In this document: in pieces, positions 48,503 through 62,526 of the stretch
Layout of the letters: every line of letters starts with the position of its first letter
Position numbering within the stretch: the stretch's first letter is position 1
The notes under the pieces: model-generated
Seen by the model: the letters and a program-made list of their open reading frames with translations, nothing else
Told to the model about the DNA's origin: nothing
Databases searched by the model: none
Source of the DNA: Rotaria sp. Silwood1
Taxonomy: Eukaryota > Rotifera > Eurotatoria > Philodinida > Philodinidae
NCBI GenBank assembly: GCA_905250075.1
Contig: CAJNOP010000002.1
Span: forward strand, 377,867-441,866
Reading direction: 5' to 3'
DNA length: 64,000 nucleotides
Translations under genes and position numbers: made by a program

Positions 48503-49481
48503 TCAAGTAATATTTAAACGTTTCTTTTGATGTTGTCCGAAATGATCTTCTACTCGTTCCCAATAGGCACTTTGTATAGTACGTGTTGGATTTCGATAAC
48601 GCTATGTTTATAAATAGTTTTAATATTAAAAATATGAAGAAAAGATCATGTTTATTTTTGAAAATATACTTACAGTGTAAGCAGCATATTTATTTGGAAA
48701 TACAAGTTTAGGTAAAATTAATCTTGAATCCCACTTTTGTCTTGCAGTTAATGCTCTATACATTTCGGATAATGGTTTTTGAACAATAGGTATACGTTCA
48801 TGTTCACGTTCTTGAAGCCATACTTGAACAAATCAAAATTAATAATTATAAAAACATATACGTATATTAATAAATATTTACTAGTATTCAAATGATCAGA
48901 AAGAAATCGAATTTTATATGGATCTCGTGCATATGTTGTATCAAATTCTGATAAACCAAATTCATTGATATCTGGATACTATTTTTGAACAAACAAAAAA
49001 AACCAACAGAATTAAATTAAACAAAGCGAATGTGAAAAAATACTTGTCGATAATCATGTAGTTTAGGATTTTTATATTGTTCTGTATTTAACATTCGTTT
49101 CACTTTATCATATTTAATTCTTGTATTGAGTAGAAAATCATCATTATCATTAGCATTTCTTACATGTGTTGTCGTTATATTTTGATATGGTACTGCAAAA
49201 GGTTTCATTACATCAGGATCATACATTCGTGAAACTGGTGGTTGTTTTTCATTTAATGAAATATCACTTAGCGATGGTACAGTCGTGTTTTTCTTTCGAT
49301 CTGGATGAAAATTTTTTAAAGTAAAATCTAATGGTGGTTGTTTCCATGGATCAGCTGTCTGTGGTATTTCATTATGTTGTTGTATAGAACTTCGTAAACG
49401 ATCATGTTCACATTCAGCATCAAATCGTTTTCTATCATCGAAAAGAAATGTTGGTTTGATGAGAGATGTGTTTGCATCCAT
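48503..49481 (-). CDS. Uncharacterised conserved-looking protein, 260 aa
   Basis: Four exons (49044-49481, 48882-48978, 48674-48822, 48503-48601) join in phase. The start MDANTSLIK is chosen because the region upstream in frame is a hydrophobic low-complexity run with a Lys-rich beginning (ATG 49640), more like 5' UTR. The protein has no membrane segment from this start. It is rich in Tyr, Pro and Arg with short motifs: DPWKQPPLDF, YARDPYKIRFLSDHLNT, WLQEREHERIPIVQKPLSEM, ARQKWDSRLILPKLVFPNKY and YRNPTRTIQSAYWERVEDHF. This style, lacking a globular domain, recalls small axonemal microtubule-associated proteins, but I do not recognise the family. Codon use and intron size match its neighbours, so I regard it as a real gene. 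Confidence 0.72.
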
Positions 49482-50458
49482 TTTATAAGCTTTTTTAACG
49501 CTTCTATTAAAACGTTTAATGGACAGAAGAGGGAGAGAGAAAGAGAGAGAGCAAAAGAAAAAGTAAACTGTTACAATCAACAATGAAAACAGCAACCTCG
49601 TTACTATTTTTTTTACTTTTCTTTTGTTGTTAACGTTCAAATAAATGTTGAAGAAGAAAAACTTTTAGAATGAATTCTTTCAGTTCGTGAATAATAAAAG
49701 TATACTTAACTTTTTTTTTATGAAACTTATAGTAACGAAACACGCGTTAAAATTGATTTCTTGTTTGGTTTTTTTTTTCAAAAGAGAATACATGTTTAAA
49801 AAAAAAATGTTATTTGATTTGTCTATTAAAGATATATGCGATAATCAGCTTCAAATCGTGTGTGTTCATCTCAATAAAGGTTCCAGATAGTCTCATAATG
49901 CAATAAAACACATTGATACGAAAGGAAGAAAAAGAAAACAAGCAAGAATATAGAGAAACTCTTAACAACGAAAAATAGCGAATGAGCAAAATAGGTGTGA
50001 AATGAAAAAGAGAGACAAAAAAGAAAACAACATGACAATGAACATCTAATTAGAATAAAAAGAACAAAAATATATTTTGATGATTTCTGTTTTTGATATC
50101 TTGTGATGCATTTTAAGCTTAGCTTTAATTTTATCATATGAATATAATTCTCAATTATGTTAATTATACCATTTTTCTTCATTTTGATCTTTTTCTTTTG
50201 CTCATTTGAAATTTTCTCTAATTCGTCATTAAAAAAATGTATGTTTTTTTTCGATGTATGTATATATATGTATATATGATAAACGACAACGAGAGTTAGA
50301 GATAGAGAAAACAAACAAGCCAAAAAAAAGGAGTACAAGAGAACAAAAATGAAGTTGAGGCTATCATCCGGGCACGGAGCGCATAGACAGAAAAAATAAG
50401 ACTTTTTTTTAATATATGTGTGTGTGTGTGTTTATATGCATGTGATCAACTGTTTTAT
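49482..50458. other. Intergenic, upstream of 48503-49481 gene and 3' flank of CNOT4
   Basis: No exon supported. A GA-rich tract lies at about 49530-49560. CNOT4 3' UTR occupies the right part and includes a (TG)n run at about 50418-50432 and a GC-rich patch CCGGGCACGGAGCGC near 50367. The open frames at 49687-50338 are A/T tract shadows. Confidence 0.5.
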
Positions 50459-50818
50459 TTAAGAACGATTTCCATTATCGACACCTGATGTTGTTGAATA
50501 TGGTGAATAGATTCCATTTGTAATCATATGTGTTTGGGATTGTGTCGATGGTTGTTGTTGTTGCTGTGACCAACGCGTTGTTGGTATGAGATTATTTCCT
50601 GAGGATGATAATGTGGAAGATCCTTGTGATTGCGTAGTTGTGGACCATTGTGATGATGTTGTATCAAGTTTATTACCGAATGATATTATAGCTGGATCTG
50701 TCCATGGTAGATTTATCCATCGATCATTTGATACTAAACTACAAAGATAATGATATTATTTTAGAAAAACAAAATCTTACAGTTATTTGTGGTCACTGTA
50801 CTATTAGAAGAATAATTG

Positions 50819-50850
<32 letters not shown>

Positions 50851-53422
50851 TATCGGTTGAGAATATTGTGACGATGATTGTGTTGGTGGAAGTCTTTGTT
50901 GCATTTGATTAGTAAAATCTAAACGAGTTGATATTTGTGGTGCATATTGTTGTTGATTGCCGTTCCACATCGGTCTTGGCGATGATCCATCTATACAAAT
51001 TAAAAAATAATAATAATTACATTGTTTTTCAAATGAAATAATTTTTCTTTTACTAAATGATATTGGATATCGTTGTTGTTTTTGTGGTGTTGTACCATTA
51101 CTATGTATTATTGCTTGTTGTTGTTGTTGTTGTTGTTGATCATGATATTGTTGATATTGTTGTGGTTGTTGCAATAACCAATTTGTATTTATTTGTCCGA
51201 TAGATGGATTCGTTGTAGGTGTATATTGTGATGAATAATTATACGAATTTGTTATCGGACGATGTACTATTGTTGATGGTAATGGTCGTCGTTCATCTTC
51301 AATATCAGATGCAAGTGCCGACATAAATAAACTACATGGATCAAAGCCTTTAAAAAAAATGAAAAGATTTGAATTTTAAGAAAAAAGACAAAAAAACTGA
51401 ATTCTTTTATTTACCAAGTTCATCATTTTCTTGTGTTTGAGAATAAGATGTATCACCATTATTAAGACCATTTTCTAACAAAAGAAAAAAAAAAGAATAG
51501 ATAATAATAAAAATAATGTGCTTTTTTTTTCTTTTCTTCTCATCTTCATACCCATTAATCTTTTTTCAATTTCTCTCACATCATGATCAATTCCATTGAT
51601 TAATGGTCTTTGAGATTGTTGACAATTTTCATTATTACCAAAAAGAAGATTATGTATAGATGGTATATTTGAACTAAATAATTTATATTCAGGTAATTGA
51701 TCAAAATTTTTCACTGTATTATTATTATTATTATTAGTTGATTCTGTTAATAAATTATTATTAGTATTATTTGGTGAAGATAATACAGTTGGAACAGGTA
51801 CATTTATAGATGGTGATGTTTGAGATAAAGATTTAGTTGTCGTTGGTGGTGGTAGTTGAGATGATGCGAGATTATTAGTTGCAAAAAAAGATGTTCGTTC
51901 ATCTGGCCAATTTGTTGTCGTTGTTGTTGTTGTTGTTGTTGGAGACGTGTCATATGTTTGTGTTTGAATTGTTAATGATGTTACTTGTGGATCATGTTCA
52001 GATGATGTTTGAGATGATGTTGATGTTGTATCAGAATCAACATTTAGTGTATTTGTACGTGTAAATGTTTCACTATTATAACCATTCAATGAATTATGGT
52101 GAGTTTCATCACCTGATTCTAAATCTGAATGTCCATTTGTTGATATTGCTGAATTTGTTGTTGGTATTAAGGATGTTGTTTGTATAGGATTTTTTCGTCG
52201 TTGTGGTGAATCAGTTTTTGTACTAAATATATTAAACTTAGATATTGAGTGACCCAAAAAAAAAAATTAACAAAGAATATATCTATATATACCCATTTGT
52301 GAGTGTTCGTCCAGTTTTTGGTGTTGTATTTGATTGTCCAGACATATTTTTATTAGTAAACTGTTCCATAAGTTTTCGTTCATATTCAAGATGTAAACTA
52401 AAATAAACAAACAAATAAAAGTTTTCTATTGAATATTAGCTTTTTTTTTACCCTTGTTGCATTTGTTCTTTAGTAAAACTAGCTAATGGATCACCTGGTT
52501 CATGTAAATATAGACAATCAGTTTTTTGACATGATGCACCTTTTAAATATCGACTACAATATTTTGTTGTACCTAATGTTGCTTTTAATGTTCGACCATC
52601 AACATAATAATTACAAAGTGCTTGTATAGCACGTAATGCTTCTTCTGAACGTGAATATGTTATATATACACATATAGAATTTAATTGTCCATTGTGTGCC
52701 GGTGATGTAACTAATTTAACTATTTTACCATATTTACCGAAATAATCATTTCGTCTTAATAATTCAGTATCAGCTAAACGTGACGGAAGACCATTGACAA
52801 ATACAAGATTACGTTGAACGACTCTAAATGAATAAAAAAAAAACATAAATTTATTGATATGCACAAAAAACGAAGACTATACCGAAGATTTGCCAAGTGT
52901 TTACGACTTTCGGTGATTTTGGGTTTTTTATGGGATTCTTTTAATTTTCTGTCACGTTTGACTTGTTGAATTCTAAATAAAATAAGAAAAACTATAAGAA
53001 AAACTATTTTTTTTTATCAATATTTACTCTTCTTCAGTTAATGGTTTAAATTGTGCCGGATTTTCACTGTATGGCTAGAAATTAACAAGAATTTATTTAT
53101 CAGAACATTTTTATTCGCATAAAATTCATACTTTTCGACAGGCAGGACATAATCCATTTTCATCTGTTCGAATACGATGCCAACAGAATCGACAAATCTA
53201 ATATTCAAAATAAAAAACATTCATCATAATCAATAAATTAACGAACACAAAAAAAGTCAAATCTATTACTTGATAACAACATGTACATGGAAAGAAATTC
53301 AAATCATCAGCTTCAAGTACTTCCAAACACAATGGACACTATAAACAGAAAATATCGTTGAATAATTTGTTGTCATTCTAATTTTTTTCACATACTTCAG
53401 ATGACTCTTGGTCACTGTCCAT
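50459..53422 (-). CDS. CNOT4: CCR4-NOT transcription complex subunit 4 (RING E3 ligase)
   Basis: Twelve exons (53396-53422, 53270-53338, 53132-53197, 53028-53074, 52883-52972, 52452-52823, 52293-52397, 51552-52222, 51415-51474, 51054-51347, 50781-50990, 50459-50733) give 761 aa. The C4C4 RING starts CPLCLEVLEADDLNFFPCTC and continues ICRFCWHRIRTDENGLCPAC; this is the diagnostic NOT4 RING with cysteines only. A basic coiled stretch ending SRKHLANLRVVQRNLVFVNG leads to the RRM (FGKYGKIVKLV; DGRTLKATLGTTKYC) and the CCCH zinc finger CSRYLKGASCQKTDCLYLH. The long tail is low-complexity Gln/Asn/Ser/Thr, with a GFDP block matching the human tail. CNOT4 ubiquitinates targets in mRNA quality control and transcription. 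The exon 12 acceptor is the second of two nearby AGs (50734), forced by phase. Confidence 0.95.
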
Positions 53423-54077
53423 ATTTTTATTCAATTATTTTATAAATTCGTAAATATATTTAAGTATCAAAAAACAAATCTATAAAGATATTTAATTGAG
53501 TTTATGGCAGAATAGAATTGTTGTATATGATCATGCAATTGCGCTGCTGTGTTACTCTGTCTCAACACATACACACACTAGCAAAAAAAAGAAATGTAAT
53601 AGAAGAAAAGAAAGAAAAAAAAAAGATTAAATAATTCCTTTCCTTCCTTTTCTTTCCCGTCGAATGCTACATCTTGTTCTTTGTTGCAGCTTCTATTGGT
53701 TATAATCGATAACTTATCGAATGTTGCATCGTGAAACTTCTCAAAAAATATTTTATTAAATTATGATTATTTCAAACTAAAATAAATTATATACATTCAA
53801 ATTGATGGTTTTTTTATGGAAAATTTTCGAATCGGAACTCATCCAACGACATCTATTTAAATATTTATGTTTAATGATAATTTTTTAATTCTTTATATTT
53901 TTCTACGAATTAAAAACTAATATTTATTAAGTAAAAAATAAGTAAATCAATAATTTTTAACTTGACATCTAGTGACAACAACGCGCGAGCGAGATCCTTT
54001 GTCCTAAATGAGTCCTTTATTCTTGTCATTTCGTTCGTTTGCCGCCTATGTGCGCATGAATATCAGTATCCGATCGA
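53423..54077. promoter_or_regulatory. Divergent promoter of CNOT4 and KIF21-like genes
   Basis: The 655 bases between the two start codons must serve both genes. Visible elements: an inverted CCAAT box (CTATTGGTTATAA at about 53692-53705) next to ATCGATAACTTATCGA, a near-palindrome like the TATCGATA element of animal housekeeping promoters. Near 53976-54000 a CpG-rich ACAACGCGCGAGCGAG lies before the kinesin ATG, preceded by a long AT-rich stretch. No TATA box is obvious at either end. The role of each element is inference. Confidence 0.5.
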
Positions 54078-57000
54078 ATGGAATCGGCTAATCTAAATAA
54101 AGAAATTGCAAGTTGTGTTAAAGCTGCTGTTCGGTAAGTAAAATTAAAATAAAAAAAATATTTGAATTCAAAATAAAATTTATTTTTCAAGTGTTCGTCC
54201 ATTATCAAAAAATGAAGAACATGATCTATGTCAAACATGTGTTGATGTACAACGAACAACAAATGAAATAATTCTTGCTAATAGTACAGCATTTACATTT
54301 GATCATGTATTTTTATCAGAAACAATACAAGAAGATGTTTATCGTGAATGTGTTTACGATATGATTGAAGGATGTTTTCAAGGTTATAGTGCATCTATAC
54401 TTGCATATGGACAAACAGGTTCTGGGTAATTATTTTCTTTTTTTTTGAGAATTTCGAAATTTTTCGTTTTTCATATTATGTAGGAAGACTTTTACAATGG
54501 GTAGTGGAATTGAATATAATGATCCGAGTAAAGAAGGTATTTTACCTCGTGCTATTATGCATATATTTCAACGATGTGCAAGTTATGAACGTGAAGCTGA
54601 ATCAAATGGTATTGATCTCTCGAAATGTGTTGTTTCATGTCAATTTATTGAAGTAAGAATACATGGAAACATATTATAAATTTAAGTTTAACTTCTTCTT
54701 TTATTTTATTTCTAGATTTATAATGAAAATATCTACGATTTATTTAATAAAGAAAATATTGATTTTCGTTCACAAAAAAATTCTGATAAACATGTTGTAT
54801 TTGAAAATAGTAATGGTGAAATAGCTGTTACTAATATTACAACACGATTTGTTACAACTGCACAAGAGGTTTGTTCTTTTATTCAAAGAAAAACTTTGAA
54901 AAATGCTTGTTAAAATATTTAGTAGAATATTTTACAGCTATAATTTGATGGACACAGTTAATGGATATTGAAAACTTCGTCTCTGTTCAATCGTGGTCAG
55001 ACATCGGTTATTTATTTTAAAGAGTCTAGAAATGCGCGTTTTCTCAGTGAAGTACAAGATTCTTTTCTTCGATGAATAGTTTCATGAGAATATGATTTTA
55101 CAGTCCGTCTCTCCAAAAAACCGAAATTGAGATGCAAGATAACTCATGGTCAGATTGTGCATAGTAGAGTTTCTTGAAGGAGCTTCATAATTGGCTACAG
55201 GTTTTTTTGTTCGAAGCTGCTGTGGTTAATTGAGCTCGTTGTCTGCATTAAGCGTTGTTCTTATCATATAGAAAAAAGCACTGCCAGATATCGATGATCA
55301 TTTTTTTAGTGTATTGAATTTGAATTTATCTGGTTCACGATCAATTCTGGAAGGGAGATCAACTATGAAGCTGAAATTTGTATCGTAGATAGAGCACGAA
55401 AAAATAAGAAGACATATATTAGAAGACTGAAATTTATAAGTGGTTTTCCATAGAGTCGCATCTTCGGTGCTTACAACCTTCATGTAACTTTGCTCAATGG
55501 GTTAGTTTTCACGCAAACTAAGTCATGTATATTTGATCGTTAACATTGAGTCAGACTTGAAATTGAAGTATTTCATGAATATGTATTTGTTATTGTGTTT
55601 GTGAATTTATAGACATTGGATTGTTTGAAAGAAGGTGCTCTTAGTCGAACAACAGCATCAACACGTATGAATAGTGTCTCAAGTCGATCACATGCCATAT
55701 TTACTGTTAATTTACAATTTGAACGTGTTGTTTCATCAGTAACTGTAAGTTAAATGATAATTTTAAATCTTTCATATATGTTTCTAATTTTTAATTTAGA
55801 CACCAACTGCAAATATACGTGAACAAATTCGTGCTAAAATTCATTTTGTTGATTTAGCTGGTTCAGAAAGTTTAAAACGAACAGGTGCAACAGGTCAACG
55901 TGCTAAAGAAGGCATTAGTATTAATAGTGGTTTGGTATGTTAAGACAAATATATTTCTTTTTGTTAATTTTTTTGATTTCATTTAGCTTGTTCTTGGTAA
56001 TGTCATATCAATCTTAGGTGATCCAATGAAAAAAGGTGCACATGTACCTTATCGTGATTCAAAACTAACTCGTTTATTACAAGATTCATTGGGTGGTAAT
56101 AGGTATATGTCAAGTATTAGTAATTTTTGAAAAAAGAAACTGATTTCTGTGGTTGTGTTTAGTCGAACATTAATGATTGCTTGTATTTCACCAGTTGATC
56201 GTGATTTTTCTGAAACAAAAAGTACATTGAATTATGCTCAACGTGCACGTAATATTCGTAATCGTGTTAAAGTTAATCAAGATAAGCATAGTAGACAAAT
56301 AATACAATTACAAATGGAAATTGAACGTTTACGTGCATTAGTTGACAAAAATGAACGTTTACCAACAGTAACAAAAAAAAAAAAAAGATTTTTGATTTTA
56401 AGAAAAAAGTAAATGAAAATATTATAGGTTGAATATGATCAAGCAAATAATAGTGCATTAAATCAAGAACTTGAACGTATACGATCATATATATATACAA
56501 TACAACGTTCAATCAATGAAACAAATACTGTTTCACAAACATTGAAACAAAATCTTGAAACAGTTCGTGATCATCGACAAATGAATGATACAACATTTGA
56601 TTATGATCAAGCATTAAATCAATGTTTAATAAGAAGTGATGAAATTCAGTAAGAAAGTTAAATTATTTTTCTTTTCTTTTGTTCATTATGATTAACATAT
56701 AATAGATGTCGTTTATCCCGTATGATTGATGTTAGTAATGTACTTCGTAAACGTAGTCCATTATCATGTCGTCGTAAAAGTCGTTTAACAAGTAAGTAAT
56801 ACGATGATTTTTAAATTTGTTAGTCACTATAGTAAAATCTTTTGGAAGGAATATTCGCCTTTTCGCATACTGAAATCATTTTTCTTCGATTTTTGGTTTT
56901 CATTGCTGGCATAACTTCGAAATGGCAGCTATTAAATGTTATACAAATAAAGGCTCGTCGTTAACTAATACTTTTATTAGATCTAACTCTCGAATTTCCT

Positions 57001-60000
57001 AGAAGAAAAACTCACACTACTATTATTCTTTATATACAACATTTTGCTAATAATAATTTCTACATGTGCTGAGAGTATTCGGCATATTCATCTAACATCG
57101 ATTCATACAAAATTTTTTTGTGAATTTCTGAAAGTCAAGTTTTGAACAAAAACCAAAACTAGTTTTCTATGCGATACGTCTCATCAGGTTCAAATTTTTT
57201 AATGAGGAAAACACTTTCGACAGTACTTCGGGTATTTGGCTGCTTCTTAGGCTTACAAAGGATACTTTCGAAAGTGACAGAAAACATGCAACTTCATTTT
57301 ATCCTAGTTGTCATAAAATAATTCGAGCTTGAGAAAAAGAAGTATAGAGTTTTACGCAGTAGGAGGAATTTTGAGTCTATGAGAAATTTAGCTGTACTTA
57401 TCGAGACACATTTCCTCGAAAGATTTCATAATTTTCTGTCGAGTGGTTCGCAAGAAAGTCCAGAAAGTGGGATTGTCCTCTTAATATAGACACCATCATG
57501 ATGAGTTTAAAATGTTCATTATTGGGTGGTTTTCAATAACTAATTTCTTTTTGAACGTGCGAGTGTTTGTTGTAGCCGCTGTTCGCCTACATAATGTAAA
57601 CATCTTTTTGACAATCAAATCTATTCAGTGAAAGATAAATCCACCTGTGGTGGTATCATTTGGTGATATCTTTTTTTTCTTGTAAATATTCATGGCTAGT
57701 GCATCTACGTATCCAATGATTGCTTATGATAACACAATGCAAAGAACATTATTTTTTTTCTCGTTCTGCACGCAAGTGATAGTACATATGTTGCTCACAT
57801 TACAGAGTTTGTTTTATCTCATAGGAATCAAAAATAAGCACCCGCTGTTCATAATAAGCAGATGCTCATATTTCAGAAGTTCTACTGTATTATAAACAAA
57901 CAAAAAATAATATTATTCTCAACGTAATGGATATGTTTGATTCATATGAATCATGGTTGATTTGATTAGATTTTCCGAATTCCGTTTGCAGCAACATTTT
58001 ATCTTAATTCTTGAGGATCTTCGCGCTCATTGTTAGCCATTGCTATTTCTGAACGAGATTATACCCGGTCTGTGTACAATTCTTTGCCACAGATAGGACG
58101 CAAAATAATGAGATATGAAAAATCAGTTTTCCCGAAAGAACTGCGAAAACCATGTCTAAACTTTTTGCTCTCGGAGGCATGTCTCCATATTTCAAGTACT
58201 CTATCTGTGATAATAATTTCATTCCGATCAGTTGTACCTTTCTTGGGAATTGGAAATGATCAAAAAGAGGGAAGGATATCCATCCGAAATGCGGTTTAGT
58301 GCTAATGACTTAGTTTTTGACTGTAGTTTGCTTGTTTTTCTAAGTTAAATAAGTAAGTCATCGATTATTTATAGGATATATTAAGATTTCAATTTTTCAT
58401 TAAATATTTAAAAGTTGATTTAAATATCTGGGTAACGTAATTGATTCTCTTGAATTATGTATTTAGGATCATTTTCAGCTGATCAACCATTATCAGTTGA
58501 TTTTAATCAAACTCCAATTGGTTCGGATGATTTACAACCATGTATTGAAGATATTCGTCATGAAATTGATCGTCTTCGACGAGAAGAACAATTGCTTCGT
58601 GAAAGGTTTGCAAATGATATTCATAATTTAAAATTATCATTTGTTTGTATTTTTTTAGTGGTTCAGCAAAATCAAATCGTCTTGGTATTAGTACAATACC
58701 AGGTTCACCCCAAGAACCACATGAGATTCATGAACAGCAAAAACCTGAAACAATTTATCCACTTTCAACAAATCCATCATCAGATATTATGGATAATCCT
58801 TCGAATATACAAATTATGGACGAGCAAGAAAATATTGTTAATAGTGATGATGATGATGAACAAGTTCAAATGCCTGTTGATGATGCTCAAACTGAATGTA
58901 ATAATTATACAAATTTTTTTCTTTTTGAAAAGCTTGTTTTATGTTTCTAGCTGACGTACAAGAAGAAAAATTAGTTATCATTACAACTGAAATCAATGCA
59001 AAACAAAAATGTCTTGAAATGCTGGAAAGTGCACGTAAACGTAGTGATCTCATACGTCAACGATATGAAGAACGTATAAAAGCTCTTTCGGAACGTATAC
59101 AAAATGCTGAAGATGAAAAACAAGCAGCTGTGACTAAATTAAGTAAGTTCGTCTTGTGAAATATGATTTACAAAGGAGTGTTGTAGCATTGTCTAATCGG
59201 CAGGAATCTTCCTGTGATTAGCAACGACAGTTACATCGTTTTTCATATTTTAATCTCGCAAAGATTGGGCTAATAGCTGTGTATTTTGTCTTAATTAATA
59301 ATTTATTTCAAATTTAGATTCAGTTGCACGTGATCAATATAATATTGAAGAATTAAAATCAGCAAGACGTGATTATGAAGAAAAAATTCGTCGATTAGAA
59401 ATTGAAAATAATGAGTTATCAACATTACGTGCACAATATAATGTTTGTTTAAAAGATGGAGAATATTATAAAAAAGAACTTGCAAAACATACAAATGAAT
59501 TAAAAGATTTACGTAAAATGAAAGTTCAATTATCACGTGAATTACGTCAAGAATTCATTCGACATAGACAAGCTGAACAAGCTAAAGCAAGAGAAATTGC
59601 TACACTTAAACGAGTATTTGTTTTTTATATAGATTAAAATTAAATCATATTTATAATTGATTTTATTTTAGACACAAATGCAAAAGGATAATGTTATTCG
59701 AACATTACGTGCTCAACATAAACAAAAAGAAATGATTCTTAAACGTAAACAAGAAGAGGTATGATACAATGTCAAAATATTCGCTTACCATTTAGAAGCG
59801 ATTAGTTTTTCGTTACAAGAAGATGAGCATTTTATAGAAAACATAAGTGTTTATTCATAATATAGAGACTATTAGTGGGAAGAATATAGATAGTTAGGAC
59901 AATATCTGTACGGGGAACTTAAGTGATTGAGTGTAACAATTCTGAGACAGATTGGCCTTCTGTCCAAAGCGGCAGCTAGTAATAGTTGTACGAAAACTAT

Positions 60001-61135
60001 CGGACTTTTGTAACTGGCTCCAGCCAGTACCCTATATTTCTTAGTGATCAAGAATATACATAAAACAAAAAGCATCATACATACAGAAAAAAAATAAAAT
60101 CGCTGTTTTTATTATCATTTCAATGTGCTATCAATTAGGTATCGGGAAGATTATTAATAGTGTCGCTATCAATCTTATCATCATAAGATATAACCATATA
60201 TTTGTTGTCAAGCATAAGAAAATTTTATTTTGTTTATCAAATCTTTTAATTTTAATTAGATTCTTTTTTTCGTCTAGGTACATTTATTACGACGTCAAAT
60301 GCGTTCAGCAAAAATGCGTAAAACTACCAAAGAGATGACTGCCCATTTTGCTGCTATACAACAAGGCGTATGTTAGTTAATATCTATTGTTTAACATTTT
60401 CTATTTTATCCACATGAAATATTCTAGATTACAAATGCCATTCGCCGTCGAAAACTTATCGCTGGTATAAATCGAGATATGAATACATTAATAGAAAATC
60501 GTGAACGTGCAAGTCGTAAACGTGAACGTTATTGTAAACGATTAAATAAAACCATTGTTTTGAACAAAACTGATCATGAACAATCTGAAGAACCAGCATC
60601 AACACCAATACGTGATTCAATAACAAAATTAGATAATACAATAGCTTATCTTAATTCCGAAATAGCATCATGTCAACAAGTATTAATGGCTTATGATGAT
60701 GAACAACAATCCAATGAATTAATACAAGGACCTGATCCACAATTTATTGTTGATTGTGTTACTGATATTGATGAACTTCGTTATTTATTAACAAAACTTA
60801 TTGAACAAACTATTGAAAAAGTTCGTTTGTTGTTCTTGTTTTTTAAGGAAATTAAATTAATAATTATATACTTTCTTTAGGGTTTTGAAGCTGATGAAGC
60901 TAATGAATTGATGTCATATGTTGATTTAGTTGAAAATATTCTTGTTAAAAAAGAAGATGTTAAACCAGCAACAGCACGTATTAAAAAAGTAGTAACAGAT
61001 ACTTGTCAAGATGATTCAATGGATACAACACCTGTTCCTGAAGATTCACCATCATCAAAAACAATGATACTTCGACCATTATGTAATTCTCCAAGTCTAT
61101 CTAATTATCAAACTGAACCTATGTGTTCGGATTAA
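54078..61135 (+). CDS. KIF21: Kinesin-4 family motor, KIF21-like, lacking WD40 repeats
   Basis: Eighteen exons (54078-54133, 54192-54425, 54484-54652, 54716-54868, 55613-55744, 55800-55934, 55987-56102, 56163-56367, 56428-56648, 56706-56791, 58467-58605, 58659-58897, 58951-59142, 59318-59613, 59672-59758, 60278-60367, 60428-60820, 60881-61135) give 1065 aa. The motor has VRVRPLS, the P-loop YGQTGSGKTFTMG, switch [12 protein letters not shown], switch [16 protein letters not shown] and [19 protein letters not shown]. The neck [18 protein letters not shown] matches KIF21 (NKVMVNQDRASQQI). Coiled coils follow, then [15 protein letters not shown] and [16 protein letters not shown], matching the KIF21 regulatory coiled coil (IDYINDSITDCQATI). 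The protein then ends in a Ser/Thr/Pro tail. Family role: plus-end kinesin that restrains microtubule growth. Introns 54869-55612, 56792-58466 and 59759-60277 are long. Confidence 0.92.
59228..59282 (+). repeat. Dispersed repeat B, copy 2
   Basis: It matches 19085-19141 along its length and lies in the KIF21 intron 59143-59317, which is about three times longer than the typical short intron here, in keeping with growth by insertion. Confidence 0.5.
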
Positions 61136-62167
61136 AATTATTCAACTACATTTCTTTTCTGTCTTCTATCAGCTCTTGTGCATATTTTCTTATTTGTTTA
61201 TTTCATTTTTTTTTCTGCTCATTTGCGTGTGTATGTCTTTGAAAAAAAAATAGTATAAATATAATTCCTTCATATACGAATATGTATGTAATAGATGATC
61301 TAATAATAATTGCATTTTCCTAATATTTCTTCATATCATCTTTCGTCTTTCTAATTAATTGGATTAATTATTTTACTCAAGTATTCCTTGTTGAACGTTT
61401 TACAAAACGGTAGATTGGAATTTATAACTAGAAATATCTTTAATGTTCGGAATGTCTCAAAATCATGAGATACGATTTCATCCCTGTTACATTCTCACGT
61501 TACATTTGAATTCTGAAAATTCAAAAAGAACTTATCAAGAATAGTTTTTAGTTCATAGTTTGAATCCATTTACTGTGATTAGCATTGTTAGAGAGAAATC
61601 TGTTGAAACTATCAATCAAAAACGTTTCTAGGAAATCTCTACTAAAGTTGAAGCATTGCACTATAATATGAAAATGTGCAATGTAACGATGTTTTACACT
61701 TTCGATGAGATCGTATCAAATGATTTTGATGCATTCAACATATATTTAAGACATTAGTATTCATGGATTGTAATATATCGTTTTGTAGAGCATCAAACAA
61801 GAAATATTTCGATAAATAATTATCTCAATTAGATAGAAAGAAATGAGAAAATATTGAAAATATGAACAATTCAATTTTTGCTGCTCATGTGTATTTAGTG
61901 TGCACTCTTTTACTGTTGTCTAATTGAATATGGGCATGCCGAGAAATTAGTAATTTATTATTCATCATTCAAAAAAAAAAATTTTGTTTTACTAATACAA
62001 AGAAAGATAGGCATCTACACGATTGATAGACGTTAATCGATAAACGCTAATTTGTTCCATTTGAGAAAGCAGCAACCATTTCAATCAAATAGGAACTATC
62101 CAAGTGGCTGAGTCATTAGACCTTCGATTCCTATGGCGAGAATATAAGTTTTAATCCCACTTCGGAC
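61136..62167. other. 3' flank of KIF21-like gene and anonymous DNA
   Basis: KIF21 3' UTR occupies the left part with several TATAAAT and T-rich motifs. No exon is supported beyond it. The right end contains the tRNA-like sequence described separately. Confidence 0.5.
62096..62166 (+). other. Decayed tRNA-like sequence
   Basis: GTGGCTGAGTCATTAGACC resembles the D-arm/A box of a type II tRNA (Ser or Leu), and AAGT-TTTAATCCC-ACTT near 62148-62164 can form a T-arm-like hairpin. The acceptor stem and anticodon arm do not form well. I read it as a tRNA pseudogene or SINE head. The hAT-like element is inserted a few bases downstream. Confidence 0.3.
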
Positions 62168-62175
62168 AGAGAAAC
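62168..62175. repeat. Target-site duplication, left copy
   Basis: AGAGAAAC directly before the left inverted end. The same eight bases directly follow the right inverted end at 63947-63954. Eight-base duplications are characteristic of hAT transposases. Confidence 0.85.
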
Positions 62176-62526
62176 CAGAGATGGACGAGTCAGCAAAAAA
62201 GTCGCACCGTCACCGCCCCGTTCCGCACCGCCACCGCCCCGCCCGCCCCGTCAAAAATATGTTTTAAAAAACTATTTATTGGCAAATTTTTCATTAAATT
62301 TTCATAATGGCTATTTCATTTCATGAGATGAAGAGGCATATTTTAAATGCATAAACATCGTTCCGAAATAGAAAAAAATAAATATATGAAAATGAAAGGC
62401 AATTATAATACAGTCACTCATTTTGTGGAACTCACGTATATTTTCGAATGAAATAGTGATTGTAAGTTTTAAGTTCGAGGTTTGGCGGCTCTCTCCCTTC
62501 CCCCACTCCATTACAGACACTCCACT

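Noticed and set aside
49482..49640. Signal peptide on the unrecognised 260-aa protein
   Set aside because: The hydrophobic stretch sits behind a Lys-rich low-complexity start and is probably 5' UTR; MDANTS is the better start.
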